A stretch of 64,000 nucleotides of DNA from Pseudomonas maumuensis (GCF_019139675.1 NZ_CP077077.1:3162001-3226000); one strand, 5' to 3'. Shown: positions 16,768 to 26,309, counted from the stretch's first letter. Notes: generated from the letters alone by a model not told the origin. Made by a program: numbers and translations.

Positions 16768-17822
16768 GGCGCCTCGGCTCCGGTCATGTTCAGGATGTCG
16801 AGCTCCAGCTCCGGCAGCAGGCGCGCGGTCAGAGCCAGTTCGAGGGAGGGTTCTTCGCCGGACAGGTGGCGTTGCCCTTGTTGCAGGGCGATCACCGCCC
16901 AGCGCAGGGTGGCCATGACCTGCCAGTAGTGCAGTTGGCTGGGTTCGATGGCCAGGGTGGACACTTCGTGATAACCGCGCAGAAAGTCCGCGAGCAGGCC
17001 GATGCCGCCCGCTTCCAGGTCGGGGCGGGTGAAGCGCCAGCAACGGGCGCTGAACCAGCCGAGGTCCTCGCAGGGGTCGCCCCAGCCACTGAATTCCCAG
17101 TCGAGCACCGCCTCCAGCCCCTGTTCGCTGGCCAGGTAGTTGCCGGTGCGGTAGTCGCGGTGCAGCAGGCACAGGGCCTGACTGCGCGGCGCATGCAGCT
17201 CGCACCAGCGCAGGCCCCACTCCAGGGCCGGGTAGGCCTGGTCGAGGGTGTCGAGGTAGCGCCGGTAGGCCCTGAGGGTGGCCAGGGCGGGTGAGCCCTG
17301 GGGTATCGGCAAAAAATCCAGCGCCGCGCACGGGGGGCGCACCTGATGCAGGCGCGCCAGGTTGGCGCCCAACTGCGCCGCCAGCCCGCCCTGCCCTTGC
17401 GCACCAGCCTGGGCGCTGAGCAGGCGCCCGGCGGCGATGCCCGGCACGTACTCCATGAGGAAGAACACCCGCCCATGCACCCGCGTGTCACGGCATAGCC
17501 AGAGCGGTCGCGGTACCTTGACCCCGGCCTGGTAGACCACCTGCAGCACGGCGAACTCCTGTTCGCGACCGAGGCTGGCCGGCAGCGCCGACAGTGCGTC
17601 ACTGCGCAGGACCCAGCGCCGGTTACCGGCCCAGGGACCACCCTCGATCAACAGGTCGAGCCGCCAGTTTTCCTGGATGGCGCCACCGCTCAAGCGCTTG
17701 CGCGCGGTGATGTGTACCCGCTCGGCGGCGGCGCGTTCGCGGATGAAGTCGACCAGCTGCTGGTCGTTGCCGCTGGCCGCGATCGGATCGCTGGCCAGGG
17801 ACGTCGTGGAGGAGCTGCTCAT
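16764..17822 (-). CDS. lvaA: APH-family phosphotransferase, 4-hydroxyacyl-CoA kinase (LvaA)
   Basis: This 352-residue kinase has the aminoglycoside-phosphotransferase fold. LLHRDYRTGNY (about 233-243) is the Brenner motif with catalytic Asp and Asn, and VLDWEFSGWGDPCEDLGWF supplies the metal-binding Asp. With LvaB it phosphorylates the 4-hydroxy group of 4-hydroxyvaleryl-CoA, using ATP, so that the group can leave later. It is the first gene of the minus-strand lva operon, 47 bp downstream of a sigma-54 promoter. The start at 17822 is chosen over an upstream in-frame start at 17957, because that start lies upstream of the promoter. It is not an antibiotic resistance enzyme. Confidence 0.85.
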   Translation of the reverse strand: MSSSSTTSLASDPIAASGNDQQLVDFIRERAAAERVHITARKRLSGGAIQENWRLDLLIEGGPWAGNRRWVLRSDALSALPASLGREQEFAVLQVVYQAGVKVPRPLWLCRDTRVHGRVFFLMEYVPGIAAGRLLSAQAGAQGQGGLAAQLGANLARLHQVRPPCAALDFLPIPQGSPALATLRAYRRYLDTLDQAYPALEWGLRWCELHAPRSQALCLLHRDYRTGNYLASEQGLEAVLDWEFSGWGDPCEDLGWFSARCWRFTRPDLEAGGIGLLADFLRGYHEVSTLAIEPSQLHYWQVMATLRWAVIALQQGQRHLSGEEPSLELALTARLLPELELDILNMTGAEAP

Positions 17823-17868
17823 GGGTCGATGGGCCCTGCCTTCGCTGTTGAATTGGCAACAGGGCCAG

Positions 17869-17885
17869 AGCAAAGCCTGGGCCAA
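17869..17885 (-). promoter_or_regulatory. Sigma-54 promoter of the lvaABCDE operon
   Basis: On the minus strand the sequence reads TTGGCCCAGGCTTTGCT. It has the -24 GG and -12 GC exactly 10 bases apart and TTGC at -12, as in the RpoN consensus TGGCACG-N4-TTGCW. The predicted transcript starts about 35 bases before the lvaA ATG. The divergent gene encodes a sigma-54 activator (LvaR), which supports the call. Confidence 0.8.
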
Positions 17886-17972
17886 GTGTCGACCATCCAC
17901 CTGCGAGCCCCATGACGCCTGGGTTTGGGCATGTCCTGGCAGTGTCCGGTTGGACAATCTTCATTTCACTTG

Positions 17973-18005
17973 TGCAATGCGTTCATTCACTATTGAAACA
18001 TTGCA
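17973..18005. promoter_or_regulatory. Candidate upstream activator site for LvaR
   Basis: TGCAATG (17973-17979) and CATTGCA (17999-18005) form an inverted repeat, with a weaker inner pair TTCA/TGAA. It lies about 100-140 bases upstream of the predicted sigma-54 start site, the usual distance for an enhancer-binding activator, and next to the lvaR start codon at 18025, so it could also mediate autoregulation. Confidence 0.5.
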
Positions 18006-18024
18006 ACCATGAACAGGGTCCGCC

Positions 18025-19977
18025 ATGCATTCCTCCGACTCCAAGGTCGTCGTGCTGATCAGCCACCTGCAACGCCCTCGGCAGCGCAGCCGTCTCGCCC
18101 AGGTCGTGAGCGGACTCACGGCGGATTACCCCGACACCCGTATCGAGGTGCTCGACACCTCGGTAGCCGAAGCGCTGCAGACCGCCCGCGAGCTGGAGCA
18201 GCGCGGCGAAGTCGATGTGTTCGTCTGCGCAGGGGCCACCGCCGCCTACCTGCGCAAGCACCTGGCCCGGCCGGTACTGGCAATGCGCGTCGGCGGCGGC
18301 GACTTGCTGCGCGCCCTGGGGCAGGCCAAGGCCCACGGCCGGCAAGTGGCCGTGCTCAGCTATGACCATATCAACCAGGACCTGCAGGCATTGGCAGCGC
18401 TGTTCACCGTGCAGATGCACCAGGCCGCCTACACCTCGCTGGAGCAAGCCCGCCAGGCCGTCGATCACGCCGCCCGGCTGGGCTGTGGCAGCATCATCGG
18501 CTCGTCTACCGTGGTGGAGCTGGCCGAACAGGCCGGGCTGCAGGGCGTGCTGTCGCTGAGCGAGGACACCGTGCGCAAGGCACTCGAAGAGGCCCTGGGC
18601 ATCCTCGACAGCCAGCGCATCGAAATTGCCAAGCGCCGCCACCTCGATGCCGTGCTGCAACATATCCCCACCGGGGTCGCGGCCGTCGACAACCAAGGCC
18701 TGGTGCAGTCGCTCAACCCGGCCCTGGCACAGTTGCTGGGGTTGCCGGCCAGCGCGGCGCTCGGCCGCCCGTTGCAGGCCCTGTGCCCCGAGCTGGACCT
18801 GCAGCAGGCCTTGCAGGACGGCACGGGCGAGGACAACCGCGTCATCCGCCTGGGCGCGCAAGCCGTGGTCAGCAACCTGCTGCCGATCCTGGAGAGCGGC
18901 GAGCGCACCGGCCTGGTGCTGACCTGCCAGGACATCAGCGCCGTGCAGCGGGCCGACCAGCGCATCCGCGTCAGCCGTCGCCCCGGCGCCTTCACCGCGC
19001 GCTACCGACTGGAACAACTGAGCGGCAACAGCAGGGCCAACCGCGAGATGCTGCAGCTGGCCGAGCGCTTCGCCGCCAGCCACTCGACCATCCTGATCAC
19101 CGGCGAGAGCGGTACCGGCAAGGAACTGCTGGCCCAGGGCATCCACAATGCAAGCCCGCGCCGGCAAGGCCCTTTCGTCGCCATCAACTGCGCGGCATTT
19201 CCCGAAACACTGCTGGAGAGTGAACTGTTCGGCTACGAGGAAGGCGCCTTCAGCGGTTCGCGCAAGGGCGGCAAGCCCGGTCTGTTCGAGGCCGCGCACC
19301 GCGGCACGCTGTTCCTCGATGAGATCGGTGACATGCCGGTGTCGTTGCAGACCCGCCTGCTGCGGGTGCTGCAGGAGCGCGAAGTGCTGCGCCTGGGCAG
19401 CACCGAACCGATCGCCATCGACGTGCGGATCATCGCCGCGACCCACCAGGACCTGGGCACGGCCATCGACCAAGGCAGGTTCCGCACCGACTTGTACTAC
19501 CGGCTGAACATCCTCCGGCTGCAGACCACGCCCCTGCGCGAACGCCCCGAGGACATCGCCCTGATCTGCCGGAGCATCGGCCAGCGTCTGCTGGTCCAGG
19601 GGCAGCCACCAGGCGCCGCACAGGTGGTGACGGCGCTGCTGCCCTACCTGGTGCGCCATGCCTGGCCGGGCAATGTTCGTGAACTGGAGAACGTGATCGA
19701 GCGGGCGATGCTGTCGGCCCGCGAACTGCTGCGCGACGAGGGGCTGGACGAGCAGTACCTGGCGCGGGTGCTGCCCGAGCTGTGCCAGGAGGGCCAGTTG
19801 CCATCCCGGCGCGCCAAGGCGCCGCAAGCGTCCGACCTGCAAACGGTGGGCAAGGCCGCGCAACTGCGCCACGTGCGGGAAACCCTGGACAGTTGCCAGG
19901 GCGACCTCGACGAAGCCGCGCGCCGCCTCGGCATCAGCCGCACCACCTTGTGGCGGCGCCTGCGGGCTGCGCGTTGA
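18025..19977 (+). CDS. lvaR: Sigma-54-dependent activator LvaR (PrpR-type)
   Basis: The 650-residue regulator has three parts. Residues 1-190 form a PrpR-N-type ligand-sensing domain, about 205-310 a PAS-like region, and about 330-560 the AAA+ domain. A C-terminal Fis-type HTH ends in LGISRTTLWRRLRAA. The AAA+ domain contains Walker A GESGTGKE (about 360-367), Walker B GTLFLDEIGD and the sigma-54 contact loop, which here reads GAFSGS (407-412) instead of the usual GAFTGA. It is divergent from lvaABCDE, whose promoter is of sigma-54 type. LvaR activates this operon in P. putida in response to levulinate or its CoA derivatives. The T-to-S change in the loop is conservative and may be natural in this branch. 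Confidence 0.82.
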   Translation: MHSSDSKVVVLISHLQRPRQRSRLAQVVSGLTADYPDTRIEVLDTSVAEALQTARELEQRGEVDVFVCAGATAAYLRKHLARPVLAMRVGGGDLLRALGQAKAHGRQVAVLSYDHINQDLQALAALFTVQMHQAAYTSLEQARQAVDHAARLGCGSIIGSSTVVELAEQAGLQGVLSLSEDTVRKALEEALGILDSQRIEIAKRRHLDAVLQHIPTGVAAVDNQGLVQSLNPALAQLLGLPASAALGRPLQALCPELDLQQALQDGTGEDNRVIRLGAQAVVSNLLPILESGERTGLVLTCQDISAVQRADQRIRVSRRPGAFTARYRLEQLSGNSRANREMLQLAERFAASHSTILITGESGTGKELLAQGIHNASPRRQGPFVAINCAAFPETLLESELFGYEEGAFSGSRKGGKPGLFEAAHRGTLFLDEIGDMPVSLQTRLLRVLQEREVLRLGSTEPIAIDVRIIAATHQDLGTAIDQGRFRTDLYYRLNILRLQTTPLRERPEDIALICRSIGQRLLVQGQPPGAAQVVTALLPYLVRHAWPGNVRELENVIERAMLSARELLRDEGLDEQYLARVLPELCQEGQLPSRRAKAPQASDLQTVGKAAQLRHVRETLDSCQGDLDEAARRLGISRTTLWRRLRAAR

Positions 19978-19985
19978 GCCTCGCC

Positions 19986-20018
19986 ATCCGCCACCGGCCA
20001 GCGCTGGCCGGGGCGGAT
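19986..20018. terminator. Bidirectional hairpin between lvaR and tamB
   Basis: The 33-bp segment is almost fully self-complementary, with a perfect CCGGCCAGCGCTGGCCGG core (19994-20011) and outer arms ATCCGCC/GGCGGAT. It lies in the 51-bp gap between the convergent lvaR and tamB genes, so it can stop transcription from both sides. No long T-run is present. Confidence 0.65.
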
Positions 20019-20028
20019 AAGGGACAGA

Positions 20029-23000
20029 TCAGAAATCGCGCTTGTAGAAGATATCCAGCGAACTGGCCAGGCCGCTGGCGGCCTCCAGGTAGACCTTCTT
20101 GCTGAGCTTGTAGCGCAAGGCGATGGTGTTGGCCGGCTCGAACACGCCCACGCCATAGCGCAGGCTCAGGCGCTCGGTGAGGTTGCCGCTGGCCACCACG
20201 CTGGTCTTGTTGCCCGTGCCCTGGGTGTCGAGCTGGAAATCGTCGATGCCCAGGTTCGAGGCCAGGCCGCCAGTCAGGCCGGCGCTGCCCATCAAGCCCA
20301 GCCCCAGCGCCGCCTCGGCGAGCATGTTGTTGTCCTCGCCGGAGCTATTCAGCGGCCGGCCCAGCACCAGGTAGGACAGAGCCTGCTCCTGGCTCATCGC
20401 CGGCTCCGAGAACACCTTGGTGGTCGGCTGTTCGGCGCTGCCGCTCAGGCGGATGCCGGCGATCACGTCGTCGACCTTGCGGATCGCCTCGATGTCCAGG
20501 TACGGCTGGTCGATGGGCCCGGCGAACAGCAGCCGCGCGCGGCGAATGGTCAGATTCTGCCCATACTGCCGATAGCGTCCGTCGGCCAGGCTGAGCTCGC
20601 CACGGGTGTCGAGGTTGTTGCCGATATGCACGTGGCCTAACAGGTTGGCGGTCAGGCCGAAGCCCTTGAACGACAGTTTTTCGCTGCCGACATCGACATC
20701 GATGTCCATCGCCACGGCCATCGGCGGCTTGCCCTGCTCGGTCTGGTGGCCGACGATCACCGTGTCGTCCGAGACCTTGACCGTCGACGGCGGCAGCTCG
20801 CGCACGGTGATCTTGCCCTTGGGCACCTGCACCTTGCCGGTCACCGCCAGTTTATCGTCCAGCAGGCGAATGCTCAGGTCGGGCGCCACTTCCAGCGCCG
20901 CGTAGGGCTCGACGTTGACCGGCAACTGCTGGCCTTGCAGGCGCAGGTCCATGCCCAGCGCCTGGCCCCAGGTCATGTGCCCGCTCAGTTGCCCACGCCC
21001 TGCCGCGCCACTGCGCCAGTTGCCGTTCAGTTGCACCTGTTCACCGGCGATCAGCGCCTGCAGCGACAGGTCCTCCAGGCTCACCGGCAACTCCGCGCCG
21101 CTGACCTCGCCACCGCTCAAGGCCAGGCTGCCATTGACCTGGGGCGCAATCAGGCTGCCGGACAGACGCCCGCTGCCGTTGAGCTGGCCAGCCAGGCGCT
21201 CGACCATCGGCAGGAACGGCCGGATGACCGAAAGCTCAAGCCCGGCCAGGCGGAAATCACCGGACAACGGCTTGTTGCGGCCCAGCGGATCAAGGCGGGT
21301 GTTCACATTCAACTCGCCCAGGCGCTCGCCCCGGAAGTCCAGGCGGGTATCGACCCGACGTGGCGCCAGGGTGCTGTCCAGGCGCAGCACCTGATAGGGA
21401 AAGTCGACCCAGCGGTCCTTGTCGCGTACCCGCAAGGTGCCGCCGCCGGCATCGACGCGGATGCTGCCCTTGGGGCCGCTGGCCGGGATGTCGAGGTTGA
21501 TGTCGGCGTTGAGCAGGCCCTGCCAGGCGAAGTCCTTGGGCAACCACTGCGCCAGGCTGTCCAGCGGGAACTGCTTGAGGTGGTAGCGCAGACGCGGCTC
21601 TGGTGCCAAGCGCTGGTCCTCGCCGCACAGGCTGGCCTGGCCGGAACGCCAGCAATGGGCGCCGAAATCCAGCTGGCCGCTGGCCAGGCGCTGCAGGCGC
21701 GCCGGCGCCTGCAACTGCCAGTCCTGCCCGCCGGCCTGGATACGCCCGCTGGCCAGGCGACCGCGCCAGTCGCCCTTGGCCAAGGCGCCATCCAGCGCCA
21801 GGTCGAGCTTGAGTTGCGGGCCATCGAGGGCCAGGGTGGCAGCCTGCTGGCGAAGATCGCCCTTGCCTTGCACATCAAGGCTGCCCAGGGCGGTATCACC
21901 GACACGGATACCGCCGGCCTTGAGCGTCACCTGGCCGCGCTGGGCATTGTCCAGCCGGGCATCCAGGTCCAGCCGCTGCACGCGGTTGTCGGCCTGGCCC
22001 AGCTGTTGCCCCTGCAGGGTCAGGGTGCCTTGCGGCGCGGCCAGGGTGCCGGCCAGGTCCAAGCGCCCCTTGACCTGCCCTTGCAACTGCGGCCAGAGCT
22101 GGCCCAGGCGCGGCAGGTCGAGGTCGACACGCCCGGCCAGGCGCTGCTGCACGCTGGCGCTGCCATTGATGCGGTTGTCGCCCAGCTGCACCGCCAGGCT
22201 GCCCAGGGTCCAACGCTCGCCCGCGCCTTCGGCGTCGACCTTGACCAGCGCCGGCTGGCCGCGCAGGCGCCCTTTGAGGTCCAACTGAGCCTTGAGCGTC
22301 AGCTGCTCGTGCTTCAATTCGCCCTGGCTGCGCAGCGGGCCGGCCAGGGTGCCGGGCAGCTCCGCCAGCCAGTAGGCCGGGTCCAGGGCCGACAGTTGCA
22401 GGTCGACATCCCAGGCCAGGGTGTCGGCAAAACGCAGGGCGACACTACCGGCGGCCTTGCCCTGCCCGGCGTTGAGCACCAGCTGCGGCAGGCGTACCTG
22501 GCCGAGGTCGCCGTCGAACGGGCTGGCCAGGCTGAAGGCGCCGGCCGGGCCGTCCAGATCGCCGTTGAACACCCCTTTGTAGCTGCCGTCGCGGTACTGC
22601 ACCTGGGCGTTGAAGCGCTTGAGCGTGACCTGCGGTGCCGTCTCCAGCGGGTACAGACGCAACCAGGGGAAGTCCAGCCAGTCGAGGCTGGCATCGGCGC
22701 TCAGACCCTGCTGCCAGTCGGCGTTGGCCTGCAGCTTGAGGCGCTGCTGGTCGCTGGCGTTCAGGTCCAGGGCGTCGAGCCGGGCGCCCTTGGCATCGAC
22801 CTTGCCGGCCAGCACCAGGCCGATCGGCCCTTGTTCGGCGGGCAGCGTGGCCGAGCCGGACAGTTGATAACCCTTGAGCAAGTCACCCTGGGCATCGAGC
22901 CGCAGCTGGTCGAGTTGCAGGGTGTCGGGCAGCTCGGCGGCGGGTTTGAAGCTGTCCGCGCGAATGCTCAGATGGGCCGGCAGGTGCTCGGCCAGGGCCT

Positions 23001-23703
23001 GCAGCTCGCCGCTCAGGCGTGCGTCCAGGTAGCCACTGCTGGTGGCGTCGATGGCAAGCGACTTCTGTAACTCGCCCTTGGCGCTCAAGGCCAGCTGCCA
23101 GGGCTTGCCATCGACCGCGGGCAGTTGCAGCGTGCCTTGCAGCTGCAGCGGCCAGTCGCCCTGGGGCGTCAGGTCGCCCTGCACGTCCAGGTGCAGGTCG
23201 TCACGGCGCAGTTGCAGGCTGTCCACGCGCAGGCCGCTCGCGGTCCAGTGCGCGGCCAAGCTAAGGTCGCCCAGCAGGTCGCTGCCATCCAGGCGCAGTT
23301 GACCCAGCTTGACCTCGCCCAGCTCGATGGCCAACGGCAGATTCAGCGCCGGCAGTTGCAGCGGGCCGCTATCGGGCTTGTCCTCGCCCGGGGCGAAGGC
23401 CATGTCGATACGCTCGGCCTGCAGACGCTCGACGCACAAGGTGGCGCGCAGCAGGCAGGTTGGCGACCAGTCCAGTTGCGGGGCCTGCACCTCGACACGG
23501 TCTTCGCCCGCCGTCCAGCGCAGTTGACTGGCCTGCCAACTGCCGCCAAGTCGCCCGCTGAAATCGCTGACTTGCAGCCCCGGCACCAGGCCTAGCACCC
23601 AGCGGCTGCCGCCCTGGGTACCCAGCACCAGGCCCAGCGCCAGGACGATCAGCAACAGCAGGCCCAGCAGTGCCAGCAGGATGGGTTTGACTACACGCGT
23701 CAC
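20029..23703 (-). CDS. tamB: Translocation and assembly module protein TamB
   Basis: This 1224-residue protein has one N-terminal membrane segment (PILLALLGLLLLIVLALGLV), then a very long beta-rich body of repeated amphipathic strands. The C-terminal DUF490/TamB domain includes LSYLVLGRPLN and ends in YKRDF, with a terminal aromatic as in outer-membrane-directed strands. TamB bridges the periplasm and works with TamA in outer-membrane protein assembly and lipid transport. It starts with GTG, whose G overlaps the tamA stop (GTGA), so the two are coupled. Length is near that of E. coli TamB (1259 residues). Confidence 0.92.
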   Translation of the reverse strand: MTRVVKPILLALLGLLLLIVLALGLVLGTQGGSRWVLGLVPGLQVSDFSGRLGGSWQASQLRWTAGEDRVEVQAPQLDWSPTCLLRATLCVERLQAERIDMAFAPGEDKPDSGPLQLPALNLPLAIELGEVKLGQLRLDGSDLLGDLSLAAHWTASGLRVDSLQLRRDDLHLDVQGDLTPQGDWPLQLQGTLQLPAVDGKPWQLALSAKGELQKSLAIDATSSGYLDARLSGELQALAEHLPAHLSIRADSFKPAAELPDTLQLDQLRLDAQGDLLKGYQLSGSATLPAEQGPIGLVLAGKVDAKGARLDALDLNASDQQRLKLQANADWQQGLSADASLDWLDFPWLRLYPLETAPQVTLKRFNAQVQYRDGSYKGVFNGDLDGPAGAFSLASPFDGDLGQVRLPQLVLNAGQGKAAGSVALRFADTLAWDVDLQLSALDPAYWLAELPGTLAGPLRSQGELKHEQLTLKAQLDLKGRLRGQPALVKVDAEGAGERWTLGSLAVQLGDNRINGSASVQQRLAGRVDLDLPRLGQLWPQLQGQVKGRLDLAGTLAAPQGTLTLQGQQLGQADNRVQRLDLDARLDNAQRGQVTLKAGGIRVGDTALGSLDVQGKGDLRQQAATLALDGPQLKLDLALDGALAKGDWRGRLASGRIQAGGQDWQLQAPARLQRLASGQLDFGAHCWRSGQASLCGEDQRLAPEPRLRYHLKQFPLDSLAQWLPKDFAWQGLLNADINLDIPASGPKGSIRVDAGGGTLRVRDKDRWVDFPYQVLRLDSTLAPRRVDTRLDFRGERLGELNVNTRLDPLGRNKPLSGDFRLAGLELSVIRPFLPMVERLAGQLNGSGRLSGSLIAPQVNGSLALSGGEVSGAELPVSLEDLSLQALIAGEQVQLNGNWRSGAAGRGQLSGHMTWGQALGMDLRLQGQQLPVNVEPYAALEVAPDLSIRLLDDKLAVTGKVQVPKGKITVRELPPSTVKVSDDTVIVGHQTEQGKPPMAVAMDIDVDVGSEKLSFKGFGLTANLLGHVHIGNNLDTRGELSLADGRYRQYGQNLTIRRARLLFAGPIDQPYLDIEAIRKVDDVIAGIRLSGSAEQPTTKVFSEPAMSQEQALSYLVLGRPLNSSGEDNNMLAEAALGLGLMGSAGLTGGLASNLGIDDFQLDTQGTGNKTSVVASGNLTERLSLRYGVGVFEPANTIALRYKLSKKVYLEAASGLASSLDIFYKRDF

Positions 23704-25451
23704 AGCTCAGGCCCCATGGAGAAGTGCAAACGAAAACCACCGTCGTCATCCAGGGCGCGGGCCAGGTCCAGGCGCAGCGGCCCCACCGGCGACACCCAGC
23801 GCACGCCGATGCCGACGCCGGTCTTGAGGCTAGGCAGTTCCAGCGAGTTGAACGAATTGCCCTGGTCGATAAAGGTCGCCAGGCGCCATTTTTCGGCAAC
23901 CGAGTACTGGTACTCGGCGCTGCCGGCCACCAGGTAACGCCCACCGATGCGGTCGCCCTGGTTGTTCTTCGGCGACAGCGACTGGTAGTCGTAGCCGCGC
24001 ACGCTCTGGTCGCCACCGGCAAAGAAGCGCAGTGACGGTGGGATGTTCTGCTGGTAGCCATTGGTGGCACTGCCGCCGAACTGCACGCGGCCAAGGAAGC
24101 GATGGTTCTGGCCCAGGGTGGTCAGGCCCTTGAGCAGCACGTTGCCGTGGATCAGGTTGGTGTCCGAGCCCAGGCCTTCCTTGGCCGCCTGCAGGTCGAA
24201 CTGCAGACGGTAGCCATTGTGCGGGTCGATGCGGTTGTCGCTGCGCAGGTAGGAGAAGCTGACGCCCGGCATCAGCAGGTTGCTCAGCCCCGAGTCATCA
24301 CCCAGGCGATACTCCTCGCGCTGGTACTTGAGCGAGATCACCCGCTGCCAGCCGCTGGGCAGCTTGCTGTGCCACTCCGGGCCGACGGTGAGCAGCTTAC
24401 TCAAGGTATCGGTGCCGGAAATCTCCTCGTTCTGGTAGCCACCGGCGAAGCGCAGCTTATCGGTGAGCGGCGGATCCAGCGGGATGTCATACCACAAGCC
24501 GACGTTCTGCCGGGGTGCCGACAGCTCGGTTTCCCAGCCGTAGCTGTGCCCTTGCGGGTTGACCCAGTGGCGGGTCCAGTTGGCCTTGCCGCGCGCGCCG
24601 ACGTCGGTGGAGAAACCCAGACCCAGGCCAAGGGTACGTGGCTTGCGGGTGTCGAGGTGGACGTCCACCGGGATGTCCTCGCCCACTGCGGCGGTGGGCG
24701 CGGCGTCCACGCGCACGCTGTCGAAGTAGCCGCTGGACTGCAGGTCGTTGTTAAGTTCGGCGATCAGTTCCGAGTCGTACGGGGTGCCGGGCTTGAACCC
24801 CACCATGCGCTGCAGCAGGTCGTTGTCCAGCGGCGCATCGCCACCGAAGCTCACCGCGCCAAGGCGGTAGCGCGGGCCACTCTGGTAGACCAGTTCGATG
24901 TCGGCCACACCGGCCTGCGGATCGACCGCCAGGCGCTGGCGCTCGAAGCGCCCGGCGAAGAAGCCGTAGCGCGAGGCCTGGTTCTGGATCAGCCGCTTGG
25001 CATCCTCGTAGGTGCCATGGTTGAGCTGCTCGCCCGGGCGCAGGGCCTTGCTGTCGGGAATGCGAAACAACCTGAGCTCGCTGGCCGGCCCCTCGATACG
25101 CACGGTCACGTTGCGCAGCCGCACCGGCTCGCCGGGCTCGACCTGGATGATCAGTTGCGGTGGTTTGTCTTTATCGGCCGGCGCCTTGACCTCGGTCTCG
25201 ACCCGCGCCTGGTAATAGCCCAGGGCCTGGGCCGCCTTGCGCGCCTGCTCCTCGGCGCCCCGGCTGAAGCGCAGCAAGGCCTCTTCGTCGCGATCGCCCA
25301 GGCTGCCGATATACCCTTCGATATTGGACTTGAGCGCCTTGTTGGCGGGTTTGACCCGCACCAGCAATTCGCTCTGCGCCCATGCCATGGAGCTGGCGGC
25401 CAGCAACAGCAGGCCCCAGCCAAGTCTTCCTGAATACGTCATGGGCGGCAT
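23700..25451 (-). CDS. tamA: Outer membrane assembly protein TamA (Omp85 family)
   Basis: The protein has about 583 residues. A signal peptide (GWGLLLLAASSMAWA) is followed by three POTRA-like domains to about residue 260 and a 16-strand Omp85 barrel. The barrel includes the conserved RFFAGGDQSVRGYDY motif near residue 475 and ends with a C-terminal strand RLHFSMGPEL. It inserts in the outer membrane and couples to TamB, encoded by the overlapping next gene. The start is uncertain: ATG at 25451 or 25442 are both plausible, neither having a strong ribosome site; a TTG at 25466 is less likely. An acetyltransferase gene ends 45 bp upstream on the same strand. Confidence 0.9.
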   Translation of the reverse strand: MPPMTYSGRLGWGLLLLAASSMAWAQSELLVRVKPANKALKSNIEGYIGSLGDRDEEALLRFSRGAEEQARKAAQALGYYQARVETEVKAPADKDKPPQLIIQVEPGEPVRLRNVTVRIEGPASELRLFRIPDSKALRPGEQLNHGTYEDAKRLIQNQASRYGFFAGRFERQRLAVDPQAGVADIELVYQSGPRYRLGAVSFGGDAPLDNDLLQRMVGFKPGTPYDSELIAELNNDLQSSGYFDSVRVDAAPTAAVGEDIPVDVHLDTRKPRTLGLGLGFSTDVGARGKANWTRHWVNPQGHSYGWETELSAPRQNVGLWYDIPLDPPLTDKLRFAGGYQNEEISGTDTLSKLLTVGPEWHSKLPSGWQRVISLKYQREEYRLGDDSGLSNLLMPGVSFSYLRSDNRIDPHNGYRLQFDLQAAKEGLGSDTNLIHGNVLLKGLTTLGQNHRFLGRVQFGGSATNGYQQNIPPSLRFFAGGDQSVRGYDYQSLSPKNNQGDRIGGRYLVAGSAEYQYSVAEKWRLATFIDQGNSFNSLELPSLKTGVGIGVRWVSPVGPLRLDLARALDDDGGFRLHFSMGPEL

Positions 25452-25495
25452 GCTACCAGAGCGCAAAGGTCAAGAGTGCTGCGAGTGAACACCTG

Positions 25496-26146
25496 TCACA
25501 GGTTCGCTACCCTCGACGAGCGCGGGTTGGGGTGGAAGAACACCCGCTCACGGATCGGCCCCACGGCGATCTCACCGATCTCTTCATAACCCTGGCGCTG
25601 GTAGAACGCCAGGTAGTGCGCATTACCGGTGTCCAGCACGACGCCCTCGGTGCCGGCGTCCTCGGCGCACCAGTCATGCACGGCCTGCAGCAATTGCTCG
25701 CCGTAGTGCTGCCCCTGGAACTGCGGATGCACACCCAACAGCGGCAGCACATGCACCTTGTCCCCCGGCAGGCACCCGGCCAGCGCGGCCTGGTAATCCA
25801 GGTAGCGGCGGGTGCAGCGCAGGCCGGTACCGAGGATCATGCGCAGACGCCAGGCCCAGCTGTCGGCCACGCCAAGCCGGCGCAACGGCGGCACGATCAG
25901 CGCCAGGCCGATCAGGCGATCCTCCAGCAACAGGCCGATCGCCGGCAGTTGCAGGTAGAAGTGCTGGCGTACCCACTCACGCACCATCACTCGCAGGCGG
26001 CGCTCATAGCCCGGGCGCTGGGCCTCGAACAGCCAGGCGAAGGTAGGCTCGTGGCGGTAGGCATGGTAGAGCAGCGAACGCGCCTCGCGGGCGTAGCCGG
26101 CGTCGAGCAGGCAGATCCGGGCCGGGGCGATGATGTCATCGGGCAT
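25496..26146 (-). CDS. GNAT family N-acetyltransferase
   Basis: This 216-residue protein has the GNAT acetyl-CoA-binding region near residues 133-160, with [20 protein letters not shown] corresponding to motif A (QxxGxG/A-like). [22 protein letters not shown] follows as motif B. The N-terminal 100 residues are less typical. It is the first gene of a probable operon with tamA and tamB. The acceptor substrate is unknown; an amino group on a small molecule or protein is usual for the family. No membrane segment or signal peptide was seen. Confidence 0.82.
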   Translation of the reverse strand: MPDDIIAPARICLLDAGYAREARSLLYHAYRHEPTFAWLFEAQRPGYERRLRVMVREWVRQHFYLQLPAIGLLLEDRLIGLALIVPPLRRLGVADSWAWRLRMILGTGLRCTRRYLDYQAALAGCLPGDKVHVLPLLGVHPQFQGQHYGEQLLQAVHDWCAEDAGTEGVVLDTGNAHYLAFYQRQGYEEIGEIAVGPIRERVFFHPNPRSSRVANL

Positions 26147-26309
26147 TGCGGGCAGTCCTCCTGGAATGGGCGTACAGGGCCTTGGAACCAGATTCCGGCG
26201 CTGGGTTCACCTCCTCCAGCACGTTAGCAGCGCCCGTCACGCGGCGCCATGCTGGCCGTGGCCGGCGATGTCGGCTAGCATCCGTGGCTTTTACCAGGAT
26301 CGTCTTTCC

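Noticed and set aside
16764..17822. Aminoglycoside resistance gene
   Set aside because: The APH-type kinase motifs are real, but the operon context (DUF6285, acyl-CoA dehydrogenase, LvaR) shows a metabolic acyl-CoA kinase.
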